From positions 744,001 to 808,000 of the forward strand of contig NZ_QLMJ01000001.1 of the NCBI RefSeq assembly GCF_003259845.1: 64,000 nt of DNA, given 5' to 3'. The stretch comes from Actinoplanes lutulentus. Its GTDB lineage: Bacteria; Actinomycetota; Actinomycetes; Mycobacteriales; Micromonosporaceae. Within the stretch, counting starts at the first letter, position 1. Each line of letters starts with the position of its first letter. The translations under genes and the position numbers were made by a program. Below, one piece after another: positions 16,998 to 25,807 of the stretch. The notes under the pieces are model-generated. The model had not been told where the DNA came from. It searched no databases and saw nothing but the letters and a program-made list of their open reading frames with translations.

Positions 16998-18818
16998 GTG
17001 AGCGCTGCAGGTGATCGCCAGCCGACCGTCGAGGAGACGCCGACCGTCTTCCTGCCCGCACAGGCTGTCCCGGTGCACGACGTCCTGGACAGTTCTGACC
17101 CAGCGGCGCCGGCGCCGTTGCCTCCGTCCTCCGGAGGGCGCAAGCGCGTACTCATCGCCGGCGTGACCGTGCTCGTGCTCGCCGTCGGGACGGGTGCCGC
17201 TGCCATCTGGGCCTATCGCGGCGACATTCCGCTCGGTGTGACGGTTCTGGGGGCGGAACTCGGGGGGCTTGGGCGTACCGAAGCAGCCGCTGAACTGCGC
17301 GCCCAGCTGGCGCGTGACGCTTCGCTGAGTGCGCCGCTGAAAGTCACGGTCGAAGACCGTGACGCCTCGGTGAAACCTGCCGACGTCGGCCTGGTCGTCG
17401 ACGTCGACGCCACGATCACCGCCGCGGCGAAGGGCAACCCGTCGCTGTTCGGCACGCGGGCTGTCGCACCGGTCGTGGCCGTCGACGCCGAGATGCTCGA
17501 CGCGGCCCTGCGCAAGTCCCTCGGCAAGATCGGGGACCCGATGACGCAGCCTGCAGTGGTCTTCGACGGGATCAAGCCGCGCGCCGTGCACCCGTCGCCC
17601 GGCCGCGACATCGACCCGGCGCGCACCGCCGAGATCGTGCGGGCGAGCTGGCCGGCCAGCACCGCGGTCACTGTGCCGCTCGTCGAGGTACACCCCGTGA
17701 CGACCGCGGCCGAGGTGGACCAGCTCGTCACCACGGTGGCTTCACCGGCGGTGTCCGGGCCGCTCACCATCACCTCGGACAAGGGCACACTGACCGTGCC
17801 GCCGGCCGCCATCGCGAAGAGCCTCGTCCTGACCGCCGACAAAACCGGCAAGATCGAGCCCCGCCTGGACGCCAAGAAGTTGCGCGCCGCCGTCGCGAAA
17901 CCGCTCGCGAAACTCGAGACGAAACCCCGCGACGCGCGCTTCAGCCTCAAGGGCGGCAAGCCGTCGATCGTCGAAGGAGCCGAGGGTACGGCCGTCGACC
18001 TGGCCGGCATGGGCCCGGAGATCCTGAACGTGCTGCGCAGCACGAGCGAACGGTCGATCGCGGCGACCGTCACCGAAGCCAAACCGGCAGTCGACGCCGC
18101 AGCGCTGGGCAAGCTCGGCGTCACGGAGAAGGTCTCGACGTTCACCACCAAGTTCACCGGTGGCCTGTCGTCGTCGCGCAGCCAGAACATCGTGCAGGCC
18201 GCGAAACAGGTGGAAGGCGCCCTGGTGCTGCCCGGCGAGACGTTCTCGCTGAACAAGCACACCGGCGAGCGCAGTTACCAGCAGGGATACAAGGACGCGC
18301 CGGTGATCCTCGGCGGCAAGCTGACCCCGGGCGTCGGCGGCGGGGTCTCGCAGTTCACCACGACGCTGTTCAACGCGACGTATTACGCGGGGCTTGAGGA
18401 CGTCGAGCACAAGCCGCATTCTTACTATTTCGACCGGTACCCGGCGGTCATCGAGTCCACGATCTTCTACCCGGACCTGGACTTCCGGTTCAAGAACGAC
18501 AGTCCGCACGGGGTGCTTCTCGACACGGCGTGGACCAGCAACAGCATCACGGTCTCGGTGTGGAGCACGAAGGTGTGGGACAAGGTGTCCACCGAGTACA
18601 GCAAGCGCCGCAACATCACCTCCCCGCAGACGATCACCCTGCCGGACGGGCCGAGCTGCATCGCGACGGGCGGGTTGCCGGGGTTCACGCAGGACGCGTA
18701 CCGCTTGTTCCAGCGCGACGGCAAGGTGGTCAAGCGCGAGAAGTTCACCTGGAAATACGACGCCGAGCCGAACTACATCTGCGCCTCCCCAGAAACCCCG
18801 GAGACCCCCGAGGACTGA
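16998..18818 (+). CDS. VanW-family membrane-anchored cell-wall protein
   Basis: 606 aa from the GTG at 16998, chosen for GTGGAGG six bases upstream; an in-frame GTG at 16962 lacks one. A cytosolic Thr/Pro-rich head of about 50 residues precedes one transmembrane helix (about 50-72). Outside are two or more peptidoglycan-binding-4 (YoaR-like) repeats of roughly 110 residues, and a C-terminal VanW domain with VGGGVSQFTTTLFNA and the RYPAVIESTIFYPDLDF segment. VanW/YoaR proteins act at the cell wall, in some cases in vancomycin-resistance clusters; the biochemical role is unsettled. No other resistance genes lie nearby. Confidence 0.9.
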   Translation: MSAAGDRQPTVEETPTVFLPAQAVPVHDVLDSSDPAAPAPLPPSSGGRKRVLIAGVTVLVLAVGTGAAAIWAYRGDIPLGVTVLGAELGGLGRTEAAAELRAQLARDASLSAPLKVTVEDRDASVKPADVGLVVDVDATITAAAKGNPSLFGTRAVAPVVAVDAEMLDAALRKSLGKIGDPMTQPAVVFDGIKPRAVHPSPGRDIDPARTAEIVRASWPASTAVTVPLVEVHPVTTAAEVDQLVTTVASPAVSGPLTITSDKGTLTVPPAAIAKSLVLTADKTGKIEPRLDAKKLRAAVAKPLAKLETKPRDARFSLKGGKPSIVEGAEGTAVDLAGMGPEILNVLRSTSERSIAATVTEAKPAVDAAALGKLGVTEKVSTFTTKFTGGLSSSRSQNIVQAAKQVEGALVLPGETFSLNKHTGERSYQQGYKDAPVILGGKLTPGVGGGVSQFTTTLFNATYYAGLEDVEHKPHSYYFDRYPAVIESTIFYPDLDFRFKNDSPHGVLLDTAWTSNSITVSVWSTKVWDKVSTEYSKRRNITSPQTITLPDGPSCIATGGLPGFTQDAYRLFQRDGKVVKREKFTWKYDAEPNYICASPETPETPED

Positions 18819-18833
18819 CGGCGCCAGGCCCGC

Positions 18834-18933
18834 GTGTCGAATTGAGGCGCAATCCGCACCCGAAGTCGACACCCGAGGCGGACCCAGGCTCCACGTGTCG
18901 ACGTGAGGTCCGATCCACACCCAAAATCGACAC
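18834..18933. repeat. Two copies of a 39-bp palindromic repeat (family F2)
   Basis: Units at 18834-18872 and 18895-18933, 61 bp apart. Each begins GTGTCGA and ends TCGACAC, so the ends form a stem, with a conserved core (TGAGG..C.ATCC.CACCC.AA). A full copy and a partial copy occur at 57985-58023 and about 57936-57961. They start 15 bp after the stop of the VanW gene. Confidence 0.8.
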
Positions 18934-19212
18934 GCGGCCGCTGCGGGGCCGCACCAGGCCATCAGCGGGCCCCGATGTCACGGGGCGTAGCAATGCCCAG
19001 GGGAGCCGCGCAGATCTTGGATGCCCGTAGCCGCCCTGAGCCCCACAGGTTTCCGTAAATCCCCCGCGCCCACCATCGATGACCGCTCGTCGCTCACACC
19101 GGGTAATCGCTGACCCGAAGCCCCCACCGACACCAGCTCGTTTGACGCCCACTGCCCGCTTCCGCCCTCCCCCAACCAAAGTCAACTCAACCCGAGGGAC
19201 CTGAGGACGTCC

Positions 19213-19464
19213 GGCTTGCGCCCGCGGTCGCACAGAAGCCCAAAACACGACCACAAGCACAAGCCGGTTCCGGGCGGCTTGTGCTTACGGTCGCGCTGAA
19301 GCCCAAAACACGACCACAAGCACAAGCCAGCTCGGTCCGGCTTGTGCTCGTGGTCGCCCGAGAGCCGGAAACGCGACCGCGAGCGCAAGCCGGTTCCGTC
19401 TGGCTTGTGCCTGTGGTCGTACTGGGGCCGGAAATGCGACCGCGAGCGCGAGCCGGCCGTGGGG
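19213..19464. repeat. Four 63-bp units of hairpin repeat family F1
   Basis: Units start at 19213, 19276, 19339 and 19402, exactly 63 bp apart. Each unit is an 18-bp left arm (GGCTTGTGCTCGTGGTCG type), a 17-bp centre, an 18-bp right arm (CGACCGCGAGCGCAAGCC type) and a 10-bp spacer. The arms pair at about 14-18 of 18 positions, with compensating changes (GTG/CAC against GCG/CGC). The family recurs at 37131, 51429 and 63415. Confidence 0.92.
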
Positions 19465-20048
19465 TGTGCCGCTCAGCAAGCCGGTGGATGCCGACAAACC
19501 GGACTCAATGCCGCCGGCCCGGCCGCACACAGGCCCCTCGCGGGGCCGGTTAGTGCACGCGAAAGCGTTTTGCGGGGGGCGCCCCTATGGCGGCGGTGAG
19601 CGCACGCAGAACGACAGCGTGCGCTCAAACGCGTGCGCTCACCGCCCGGCTGGGGTGGCGCTACGGCCTTGAGCACGACGGGCGGGCGCTGGCGATCGGG
19701 GTGCACGGTCGTGAGCCGCCGGACGGCATTCAGCGGTCATTCGCCGCGAGCCCGACCACCACACCGGCCGACACGGCAAAAGGCGACCCGACACTGCAAG
19801 AGGCGGCGCCCCCGGTAACAGATCTGGGCACGGCGGCTGGCGGCACGGTGAGTGGCGGGTCTGGGGCGCGAGGGCTGGGTGTGGGCGCGGGAGCAGGGCG
19901 CGAGCGCGGGAGCCGGGCGGCGGCTGAGGGATCGGCTGCGGGTTTGGGGGTGAGTGGGCAGCGGTCGCGATAGGCGCCGGACGGCCTTGAGGGGTGGCGG
20001 GGTCGCGGTGGTGGAGGCGGGGGCGGGGGCTTGCGGTTGGGGGCGCCG
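19465..20048. other. Gene-poor spacer with one strong inverted repeat
   Basis: No credible gene: open frames exist on both strands but are low-complexity Ala/Arg/Gly/Pro with no ribosome site or family resemblance. The one feature seen is a perfect 16-bp inverted repeat (arms 19592-19607 and 19631-19646, GGCGGTGAGCGCACGC type) around a 23-nt loop. The rest is G-rich filler. Confidence 0.6.
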
Positions 20049-20067
20049 TTAATTCCGTATGGTATAT

Positions 20068-20095
20068 GCAAGAAGGATTGCGCAATGGCTCTTGC
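20068..20095. promoter_or_regulatory. 28-bp symmetric operator candidate for the HTH/MFS pair
   Basis: GCAAGA, 3 bp, ATTGCGCAAT, 3 bp, TCTTGC: a nested dyad symmetric about 20081/20082, with perfect outer 6-bp and inner 10-bp palindromes. It lies 7 bp before the first possible ATG (20103) and just downstream of the AT-rich TATGGTATA stretch (20058-20066) that could be the -10 region. Its position across the likely transcription start fits autorepression by the HTH protein encoded next. Confidence 0.65.
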
Positions 20096-20102
20096 TTGAG
20101 GC

Positions 20103-20666
20103 ATGGTCGGGGTTATGGAAGCTCGGAGGATCACTGACTCGCGGGTGCTGGCGGCGCTTGCTCATCCGCTTCGGCGGCGGCTCATGGATGTGCTCAAGGT
20201 GGATGGGGCGGCGACCGTGAGCATGCTGGCGGAGCGGACCGGGCAGGCTGTCGCCAATGTGAGTTTTCACCTGAAGGTGCTGGCCGGCTGCGATTTGATC
20301 GCTGAGGCGCCGGAGCTGGCGCGGGATCGGCGGGAGCGGTGGTGGCGACTGGTGGATCCGGCGGTTCGGTGGTCCACGGCCGATTTTGATGATGATCCGG
20401 CTGGGCAGGCGGTGGCCAGTGCCGCGCTGTCGCTCAACCTTGATCGGCAGGTGAGTCTCGTCCGGGAGTGGCATGCCGTGCGGGAGAGCCGGAAAGAGGC
20501 TTGGGGTGAGGCGCCGTTCTCCACTGACAAGTGGTTGCGGCTCACGCCTGATGAACTGGCCGTCTTCGAACGGGAGCTGCTCGATCTGATCGACCGGTGG
20601 GCCGGGCGTGACAGCGGTGGGGAGACGGTGTTCTTCTTCGCGCATGCGGTGCCGGCTCAGCCGTGA
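20103..20666 (+). CDS. ArsR-like winged-helix regulator
   Basis: 187 aa from the ATG at 20103; the ATG at 20115 (MEARRITDS) is equally plausible since neither has a well-placed ribosome site. The N-terminal 85 residues form a winged HTH: ALAHPLRRRLMDVL, then ATVSMLAERTGQAVANVSFHL as the recognition unit. No metal-binding cysteines of classical ArsR sensors are present. The C-terminal 90 residues are helical and charged. Its stop overlaps the GTG of the MFS gene (GTGA), so it very probably controls this exporter, with a 28-bp dyad just upstream as a candidate operator. Confidence 0.88.
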   Translation: MVGVMEARRITDSRVLAALAHPLRRRLMDVLKVDGAATVSMLAERTGQAVANVSFHLKVLAGCDLIAEAPELARDRRERWWRLVDPAVRWSTADFDDDPAGQAVASAALSLNLDRQVSLVREWHAVRESRKEAWGEAPFSTDKWLRLTPDELAVFERELLDLIDRWAGRDSGGETVFFFAHAVPAQP

Positions 20667-21883
20667 GACGCGACTTCCGGTTGCTCTGGGCCGCTGAGGC
20701 CGGCAGCCGGCTCGGCAGCAGCATGACCAGTGTGGCGTTGCCGCTGGTGGCGGTGGTGCAGCTGCACGCCAGCGCTTTTCAAGCGGCGCTGCTCTATGCG
20801 ACCACCTGGCTGCCGTGGCTGTTGATCGGGCTGCCGGCGGGTGCCTGGGTGGATCGGCTGCCCAAGCGGCGGCTCATGATCGTGTGTGACCTGATCGCGG
20901 CGGTGCTGTTTCTCAGCGTGCCGGTCGCGGCGTGGCTCGGTGTGCTGGGCATCGGGCATCTGCTGGCCGTGTCGTTCGCCGGTGGGGCGGTCGCGGTGTT
21001 CTTTCAGACCGCGCAGGAGGCTTATCTTCCGGTGCTGCTCGACGCTGAGGATCTGCCCGAGGCCAACGCCAAACTGCACGGCACCGCCTCGGCCACGCAG
21101 GTCGCCGGGCCCGGGCTGGCCGGTCTGCTGGCTCAGGTCGCCGGTGCGGTGACCGCGGTGCTGATCGACGCGGTCAGCTTCCTCGTGTCGGCGCTCTGCC
21201 TCGCCGGGATCCGGCGGGCCGAGCCTCGGGAGACGCGGGAGCGGGCACCGATCCGGCGGGAGATCGCCGACGGGATCCGGTTCGTCGTCCGGGACCCCTA
21301 TCTGCGGGTGCTGACCCTGTACGGCGCGGCCAGCAACATCGGGCTGATCGGATATCAGTCGCTGCTCGTGGTCTTCCTGGTCCGGGAGGTCGGCGTCAGC
21401 CCCGGCGTGGTCGGTGGCCTGATCGCCGCGCTCAGCTGCGGCGGGGTTGTCGGCGCGGTGGTCGCCACGCCGCTGGCCCGGCGGATCGGCACGGCCCGGG
21501 CCATGCTGATCTGCGAGGGCGCGTCGGTGCCGTTCGGGTTGCTGATCCCGATGACCGGCCCGGGCGCCGGCCTGGGCCTGCTGGTCGTCGGCGGGCTGGT
21601 CATCGGGGTCGGCGTGGTCGCCGGCAATGTGCTGAAGGGTGTCTTCCGTCAGCAGTACACGCCACCGGAGCTGCTCGGCCGGACGCTGGTGAGCATGCAG
21701 TTCCTCAACCTGGGCGCGGTTCCGGTGGGTGCGCTGATCGCCGGGTCGCTGGCTTCGGCTTTCGGGGTACGGCCGGCCCTGTGGTGCATGACGGCGGGAC
21801 TGGCGTTGAGCGGGCTGATCCTGCTCAACGGGCCGATGAAGAGCCGGCGAGATCTCCCTTTGTCGCTGACAGCACCAGGTTGA
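20663..21883 (+). CDS. MFS exporter (MFS_3 type)
   Basis: 406 aa, GTG start overlapping the stop of the upstream regulator. Around twelve membrane helices; the cytoplasmic loop 2-3 signature GAWVDRLPKRRLM and a conserved FQTAQEAYLPVLL segment are those of the EntS-like MFS_3 group, which exports siderophores, macrolides and other drugs. Charged central loop at about 183-200. Co-transcribed with a wHTH regulator, so an inducible efflux pump is the natural reading. The last 59 bp overlap the end of the convergent methyltransferase gene. Confidence 0.9.
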   Translation: MRRDFRLLWAAEAGSRLGSSMTSVALPLVAVVQLHASAFQAALLYATTWLPWLLIGLPAGAWVDRLPKRRLMIVCDLIAAVLFLSVPVAAWLGVLGIGHLLAVSFAGGAVAVFFQTAQEAYLPVLLDAEDLPEANAKLHGTASATQVAGPGLAGLLAQVAGAVTAVLIDAVSFLVSALCLAGIRRAEPRETRERAPIRREIADGIRFVVRDPYLRVLTLYGAASNIGLIGYQSLLVVFLVREVGVSPGVVGGLIAALSCGGVVGAVVATPLARRIGTARAMLICEGASVPFGLLIPMTGPGAGLGLLVVGGLVIGVGVVAGNVLKGVFRQQYTPPELLGRTLVSMQFLNLGAVPVGALIAGSLASAFGVRPALWCMTAGLALSGLILLNGPMKSRRDLPLSLTAPG

Positions 21884-22916
21884 AGCCGGTGTCGGCCGCC
21901 AGGATCGCATCGGTGAACCCCGCCTCGGCGAGCAGTCGCAGGCGCTCGGCGGGGCCGCCCAGGGTGCCGAGGCCGTACGCCCCGGGCTGACCCAGCGACG
22001 TCGGGGTGCACAGGGCGGTCGAGGAGGCGTACCCGATCCGGGTGATCGGCATCCCGATCGTGGTGGTCCAGTCGTCCGCCGACCACGGCTCGACCGCCAC
22101 CACGATCCCGCCCGGGTTCAGCGACGCGTGCGCGGCCCGCAGCGCCGCCGCCGGGTCACCCAGGTCGTGCAGGGCGTCGAAGAAGACCACCACGTCGTAC
22201 GGCCCGTGCCCGCCGATCGCGCCCGAGTCCGCCACGTGGAAGGAGACGTTCGCCGGGCTGCCCGCTTCGATGGCCCGGGCCCGGGCGGTGGCGATCGACG
22301 GCTCGTGGTTGTCGAAGCCGAGCACCGTGGCGGACGGCCAGGTACGCCCGATCAGCAGCCCGGCGAACCCGTGTCCACAGCCGACGTCCGCGATCCGCGC
22401 ACCGGCCGCCAGCTTCTCGACCAGCCCCGGAACAGCGGGGAACCAGGCCTGTTCGAGCTGGTTGACGTACGCGGTCCGGAAGTAGCGCTCGATGCCGTGG
22501 TACGTGCAGCCCGGCACCTCGTCACCGGCCAGCCCGCCGTCGCCACGGAACGCCGCCTCCAGCTTCTCCAGGGACTGGAAGTACCCCGTGATGATCTCTC
22601 CGGCCGCCACCAGGTGCACCGGCGAGTCCACCACGGACAGCGCCAGGGCGTGTTCGAACGGCAGCTCGAACGTGTCGCCGTCGACGGTCACGTACCCGGA
22701 GACGGTCTGCTGCCGGAGCCATTCGGTGACCAGTCGCGGATGCAGGCCGGTCTTCCGCGCGAGCTCGCCGGCGGTGATCGGCCCGGTCATCGCCCGGTAC
22801 AGGCCGAGGCGGTCGCCGAGAACGGTCATCGCGGTACTCGCCGCGCCGGCGAAATCCGTGATCAGCCGGCCTGCGAACGCTTCGACGCGGGCTTCGTCAA
22901 GAGTTGAATTCGTCAT
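21825..22916 (-). CDS. SAM-dependent methyltransferase with N-terminal winged helix
   Basis: 363 aa. The N-terminal 90 residues hold a winged-helix domain (GELARKTGLHPRLVTEWLR) as in Rv2258c-like methyltransferases. The catalytic domain has motif I ADVGCGHGFAGL, an acidic residue after strand 2 (LGFDNHEP) and motif post-I VVFFDALHDLGDP. The start ATG overlaps the TGA of the SARP-type regulator (22913-22916), so it is translationally coupled to it. It could methylate a small molecule made by, or sensed within, this cluster; the facing P450 is a possible partner. No substrate can be named. Confidence 0.88.
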   Translation of the reverse strand: MTNSTLDEARVEAFAGRLITDFAGAASTAMTVLGDRLGLYRAMTGPITAGELARKTGLHPRLVTEWLRQQTVSGYVTVDGDTFELPFEHALALSVVDSPVHLVAAGEIITGYFQSLEKLEAAFRGDGGLAGDEVPGCTYHGIERYFRTAYVNQLEQAWFPAVPGLVEKLAAGARIADVGCGHGFAGLLIGRTWPSATVLGFDNHEPSIATARARAIEAGSPANVSFHVADSGAIGGHGPYDVVVFFDALHDLGDPAAALRAAHASLNPGGIVVAVEPWSADDWTTTIGMPITRIGYASSTALCTPTSLGQPGAYGLGTLGGPAERLRLLAEAGFTDAILAADTGFNLVLSATKGDLAGSSSAR

Positions 22917-25696
22917 GTGAACACGGTGCGGGCGGCGCCTTGCTGAGACCTTGCCGGCCGCTGTTTCTCCAGCTCATCAAGGGCGTGACCGCAGACCGTG
23001 GCGAGGTCGCCGGTTCCGGTGCCCGGTCCCCTCAGGCGGGCCAGCCGCTCCACATCAGGTCCCATCACCGCCGGCGCGAGCGGGTCCTCGTCCGCCGACC
23101 GCACGATGTAGGAACCCGCCTCGCCACCCAGCAGTTCCGCGGTCAGCCGCAGGATCGTCCAGAGCTGGGCGGTCATGTTGACGTCGCGGACCGCCACAAT
23201 CGTCTCCCGGCACGCGGCCACCGCCTGCTCGCGCCGGCCGAGCCGGATCAGCACGGCCGCCCGCGCCACCCGGGCCACGTTCGCGGTGTAGACCTGGTTC
23301 ACCCGCTCGCTCGCGGCGATCGACCGGTCGTACCAGGTCAGCGCGCTCTCCGGCTCGCTGCCGGCCAGCAGCTCACCCCGGGTGAAAGGCACAAACCCAT
23401 CAAGGCCTTCGGTACGCAGATAGGCCGCGTGTTCTTCCATCCAGTCCAGCCCCGTCCGCGGGTCACCGGCGTAGACGTCCATCAGCGCCGCACAGCAGAT
23501 CCCGGTAGCTCGTGCCCAGCGTGGCGCGCCCCGGTCGGCGGCGATCAGCTCGGCGTCGGCGCGCACCGCCGCAGCCCGGCCGGCGAACATGCCGTTGGAG
23601 ATCCGGACGATCAGCGCGCCCCAGCGCAGCGGGTGGTCCTCGGGCATCCGATTGATCACCTCGGTGAGCAGGCGATCCGCTTCCGGGAGGTCGCCGCGGA
23701 GGCACTCGGCGTTCCCGGCGGCCAGGCCGCGGAGAAGGTCGCTCCCGGTGTCGAATCCACCTGGTTTCCCGGCGGCGAGTTGCTCGGTCACACCGGGGTC
23801 GGGCGCATCGGAGTTGATCACGGCGAGCTGGGCGGCCAGGAGAGCGCCCTCCTCGGTGCCCAGCCAGGTCAGGGCTTCCTGGAGGTTGGCCGTCTCACGG
23901 CGGAACGTCGGGGTGGTCCAGGGGTCGCGGTTGCGGCCGCGGTCGACGAGTTCGGTGGCGAGGCCGAGCATCCAGCGGGCATGCGCGGCGCGGGCCTCGC
24001 GCTCGTCCTCCGGGTCCAGGTGCCCCAGCGCGACGTGCCGAACGGTTTCGAGGAGCCGGTAACGGGGTTCGCCGGTGGTCAGGTCGCAGCTGATCAGCGA
24101 GGCGTCGACGAGTTCGGCGAGAAGGCCGTCACTGCTCGGCTCGGCGAAGTACGGCAGTGCTTCCAAACTGAAGCCGCCCCGGCACACCGCGAGCCGATCC
24201 AGCAGGCGTTGTGCCGCCGGGTCCAGGAGACGGTACGACCACTCGACCGTCGCCGACACCGCTGTGGCCCGATCCCCGCCACGGGCCGGGTCCAGCACGT
24301 CCAGGCCGGCGCCGAGACGATCCCGCAGGTGCGCCAGCCCGAACACCGACTCGCGCCGCGCCGCCAGCTCCACCGCCAGCGGCAGGCCGTCGACGAGGTC
24401 ACAGATCTGGGCGGCCAGTTCGCGCGTACCGAAATCGTCGCGGAAATCAGCACGCAGCAAGGCCGCGCGGTCGCAGAAGAGGGCGACCCGGTCGGCAGCC
24501 GGTAGCGGGCCGATGTGCTGGACCCGCTCCCCCGCGACGCCGAGCCGGTGGCGCGAGGTGGCCAGGACGCGCAGGCGCGGGCAGCGCGCCAAGAGGTCAC
24601 CGACCAGGTCGCGAACCGCGTCGAGGAGGTGTTCGCAATTGTCCAGAACCAGCGTCGCGGGCGCCGCGCCGATCCGCTCGGCGAGGGCCGCGACCCCACC
24701 GCGAGGCGCGGAGCGCATCCCGAGCGTGCCGGCGACGGCGGAGGCGACAGCTGAGGTGACGTCAGCCGGGACCGAGCGTTCGGCGAGTTCGACGACGAGT
24801 TCGTCGCCGGTCAGCGACTCGGTCATGAGCCGGGTCTTGCCGACGCCACCCGGGCCGACCAGGGTGACCACCCGATCGGTGGCGCGTGCGTCGCGGATGG
24901 CGGCGAGTTCGGTCCGGCGTCCGAAGAAGCGGTCGGTCACCCTTCGCGCGACCTTGATCGCGGCTTGCGGCCGCAGCGCGGGATCCTCCGCGAGGATCCC
25001 GCGCTGCATCTCGATCAAGGCAGGCGATGGGTCAAGGCCGTGGCTTTCCGCAAGCTTTCGTCGGTACGCGCTCAGCACGGTCAACGCCTGCGGGGTACGC
25101 CCGGACGCGTGCAGAGCTCGCATCAGAAGCAGTTGAGGCCGCTCCCGCAGCGGTTCCGCGGTGGCGATGGCCTCGAGCTCCGGCAGGGTTTCGGCCGCCT
25201 GGCCCGCGTCGAGGCGAAGGCCGAGGCATTCTTCGCGCAGGTGCCGCCGCCACTCGGTGAGCCGGGCGACCTCCGGGGCGAACACGAGCCGGTCCGACAC
25301 GTCGGCGAGCGGGTCGCCGCGCCAGACGGCGAGAGCTTCGGCGAGGGTGGCCGCGGCGAGATCCGGCAGCTGCCCCTCGGCGGTCTCGACAAGACGTTCC
25401 ACCAGGTCGGAGTCCAGCTCGGCGCCGGCCAGACGGTAACCGCCCGGCTCGCGCCGGATCGCGTCGCCGCCGGTGTGCCGCCGAAGCCGGGAGACGTAGC
25501 TGTGCAGGTTGCCGATCGCGTTGTCCGGCGGTTCGCCGTCCCACAGGGCGGCGAGCAGCTCCGGGACCCCGACCGGACGGCCGGCGGCGAGAGCGAGCCG
25601 GGCCAGCAGGATCCGTTGCGGCGCACCGGTCAGCGGGATGTCCCGGTCGTCACGACTCAGCGCGACCGGCCCCAGCAACCCGACCCGAATCCCCAC
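22913..25696 (-). CDS. AfsR/SARP-type transcriptional regulator
   Basis: 927 aa from the GTG at 25696 (VGIRVGLLGPVAL); the frame is open further upstream but that region is the divergent P450 gene. Order: OmpR-like winged helix (to about 95), BTAD (about 95-245), NB-ARC ATPase with Walker A GPGGVGKTR and Walker B VLDNCEH, then a long TPR-like helical region. This matches AfsR/SARP family activators of secondary metabolism. The stop overlaps the start of the methyltransferase gene. The 111-bp gap to the P450 start holds the divergent promoters. Confidence 0.92.
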   Translation of the reverse strand: MGIRVGLLGPVALSRDDRDIPLTGAPQRILLARLALAAGRPVGVPELLAALWDGEPPDNAIGNLHSYVSRLRRHTGGDAIRREPGGYRLAGAELDSDLVERLVETAEGQLPDLAAATLAEALAVWRGDPLADVSDRLVFAPEVARLTEWRRHLREECLGLRLDAGQAAETLPELEAIATAEPLRERPQLLLMRALHASGRTPQALTVLSAYRRKLAESHGLDPSPALIEMQRGILAEDPALRPQAAIKVARRVTDRFFGRRTELAAIRDARATDRVVTLVGPGGVGKTRLMTESLTGDELVVELAERSVPADVTSAVASAVAGTLGMRSAPRGGVAALAERIGAAPATLVLDNCEHLLDAVRDLVGDLLARCPRLRVLATSRHRLGVAGERVQHIGPLPAADRVALFCDRAALLRADFRDDFGTRELAAQICDLVDGLPLAVELAARRESVFGLAHLRDRLGAGLDVLDPARGGDRATAVSATVEWSYRLLDPAAQRLLDRLAVCRGGFSLEALPYFAEPSSDGLLAELVDASLISCDLTTGEPRYRLLETVRHVALGHLDPEDEREARAAHARWMLGLATELVDRGRNRDPWTTPTFRRETANLQEALTWLGTEEGALLAAQLAVINSDAPDPGVTEQLAAGKPGGFDTGSDLLRGLAAGNAECLRGDLPEADRLLTEVINRMPEDHPLRWGALIVRISNGMFAGRAAAVRADAELIAADRGAPRWARATGICCAALMDVYAGDPRTGLDWMEEHAAYLRTEGLDGFVPFTRGELLAGSEPESALTWYDRSIAASERVNQVYTANVARVARAAVLIRLGRREQAVAACRETIVAVRDVNMTAQLWTILRLTAELLGGEAGSYIVRSADEDPLAPAVMGPDVERLARLRGPGTGTGDLATVCGHALDELEKQRPARSQQGAARTVFT

Positions 25697-25807
25697 CGAG
25701 CCATTCTCACCGCGACTGATGTCTCGCGACCACCACTTATCCACTCCCCGACAGCAGACCCGCTCCCGGCGCTGCCTTCGGAAACGTGTGCCCGCTACGT
25801 TGCCCGG

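Noticed and set aside
19182..19388. Minus-strand frame encoding a 21-residue repeat (KHKP...GLCLWSCFGL type)
   Set aside because: Produced by the 63-bp F1 hairpins; the palindromes yield similar peptides on both strands, so it is more likely a by-product. Ribosome profiling could decide.
19587..19973. 128-codon plus-strand frame
   Set aside because: Low-complexity Ala/Gly/Arg sequence without ribosome site or recognised domain, in a repeat-filled gap.
21825..21883. Possible mis-called end from the 59-bp convergent overlap of the MFS and methyltransferase genes
   Set aside because: Both frames are clean to their stops and both C-termini are plausible; long convergent overlaps do occur.
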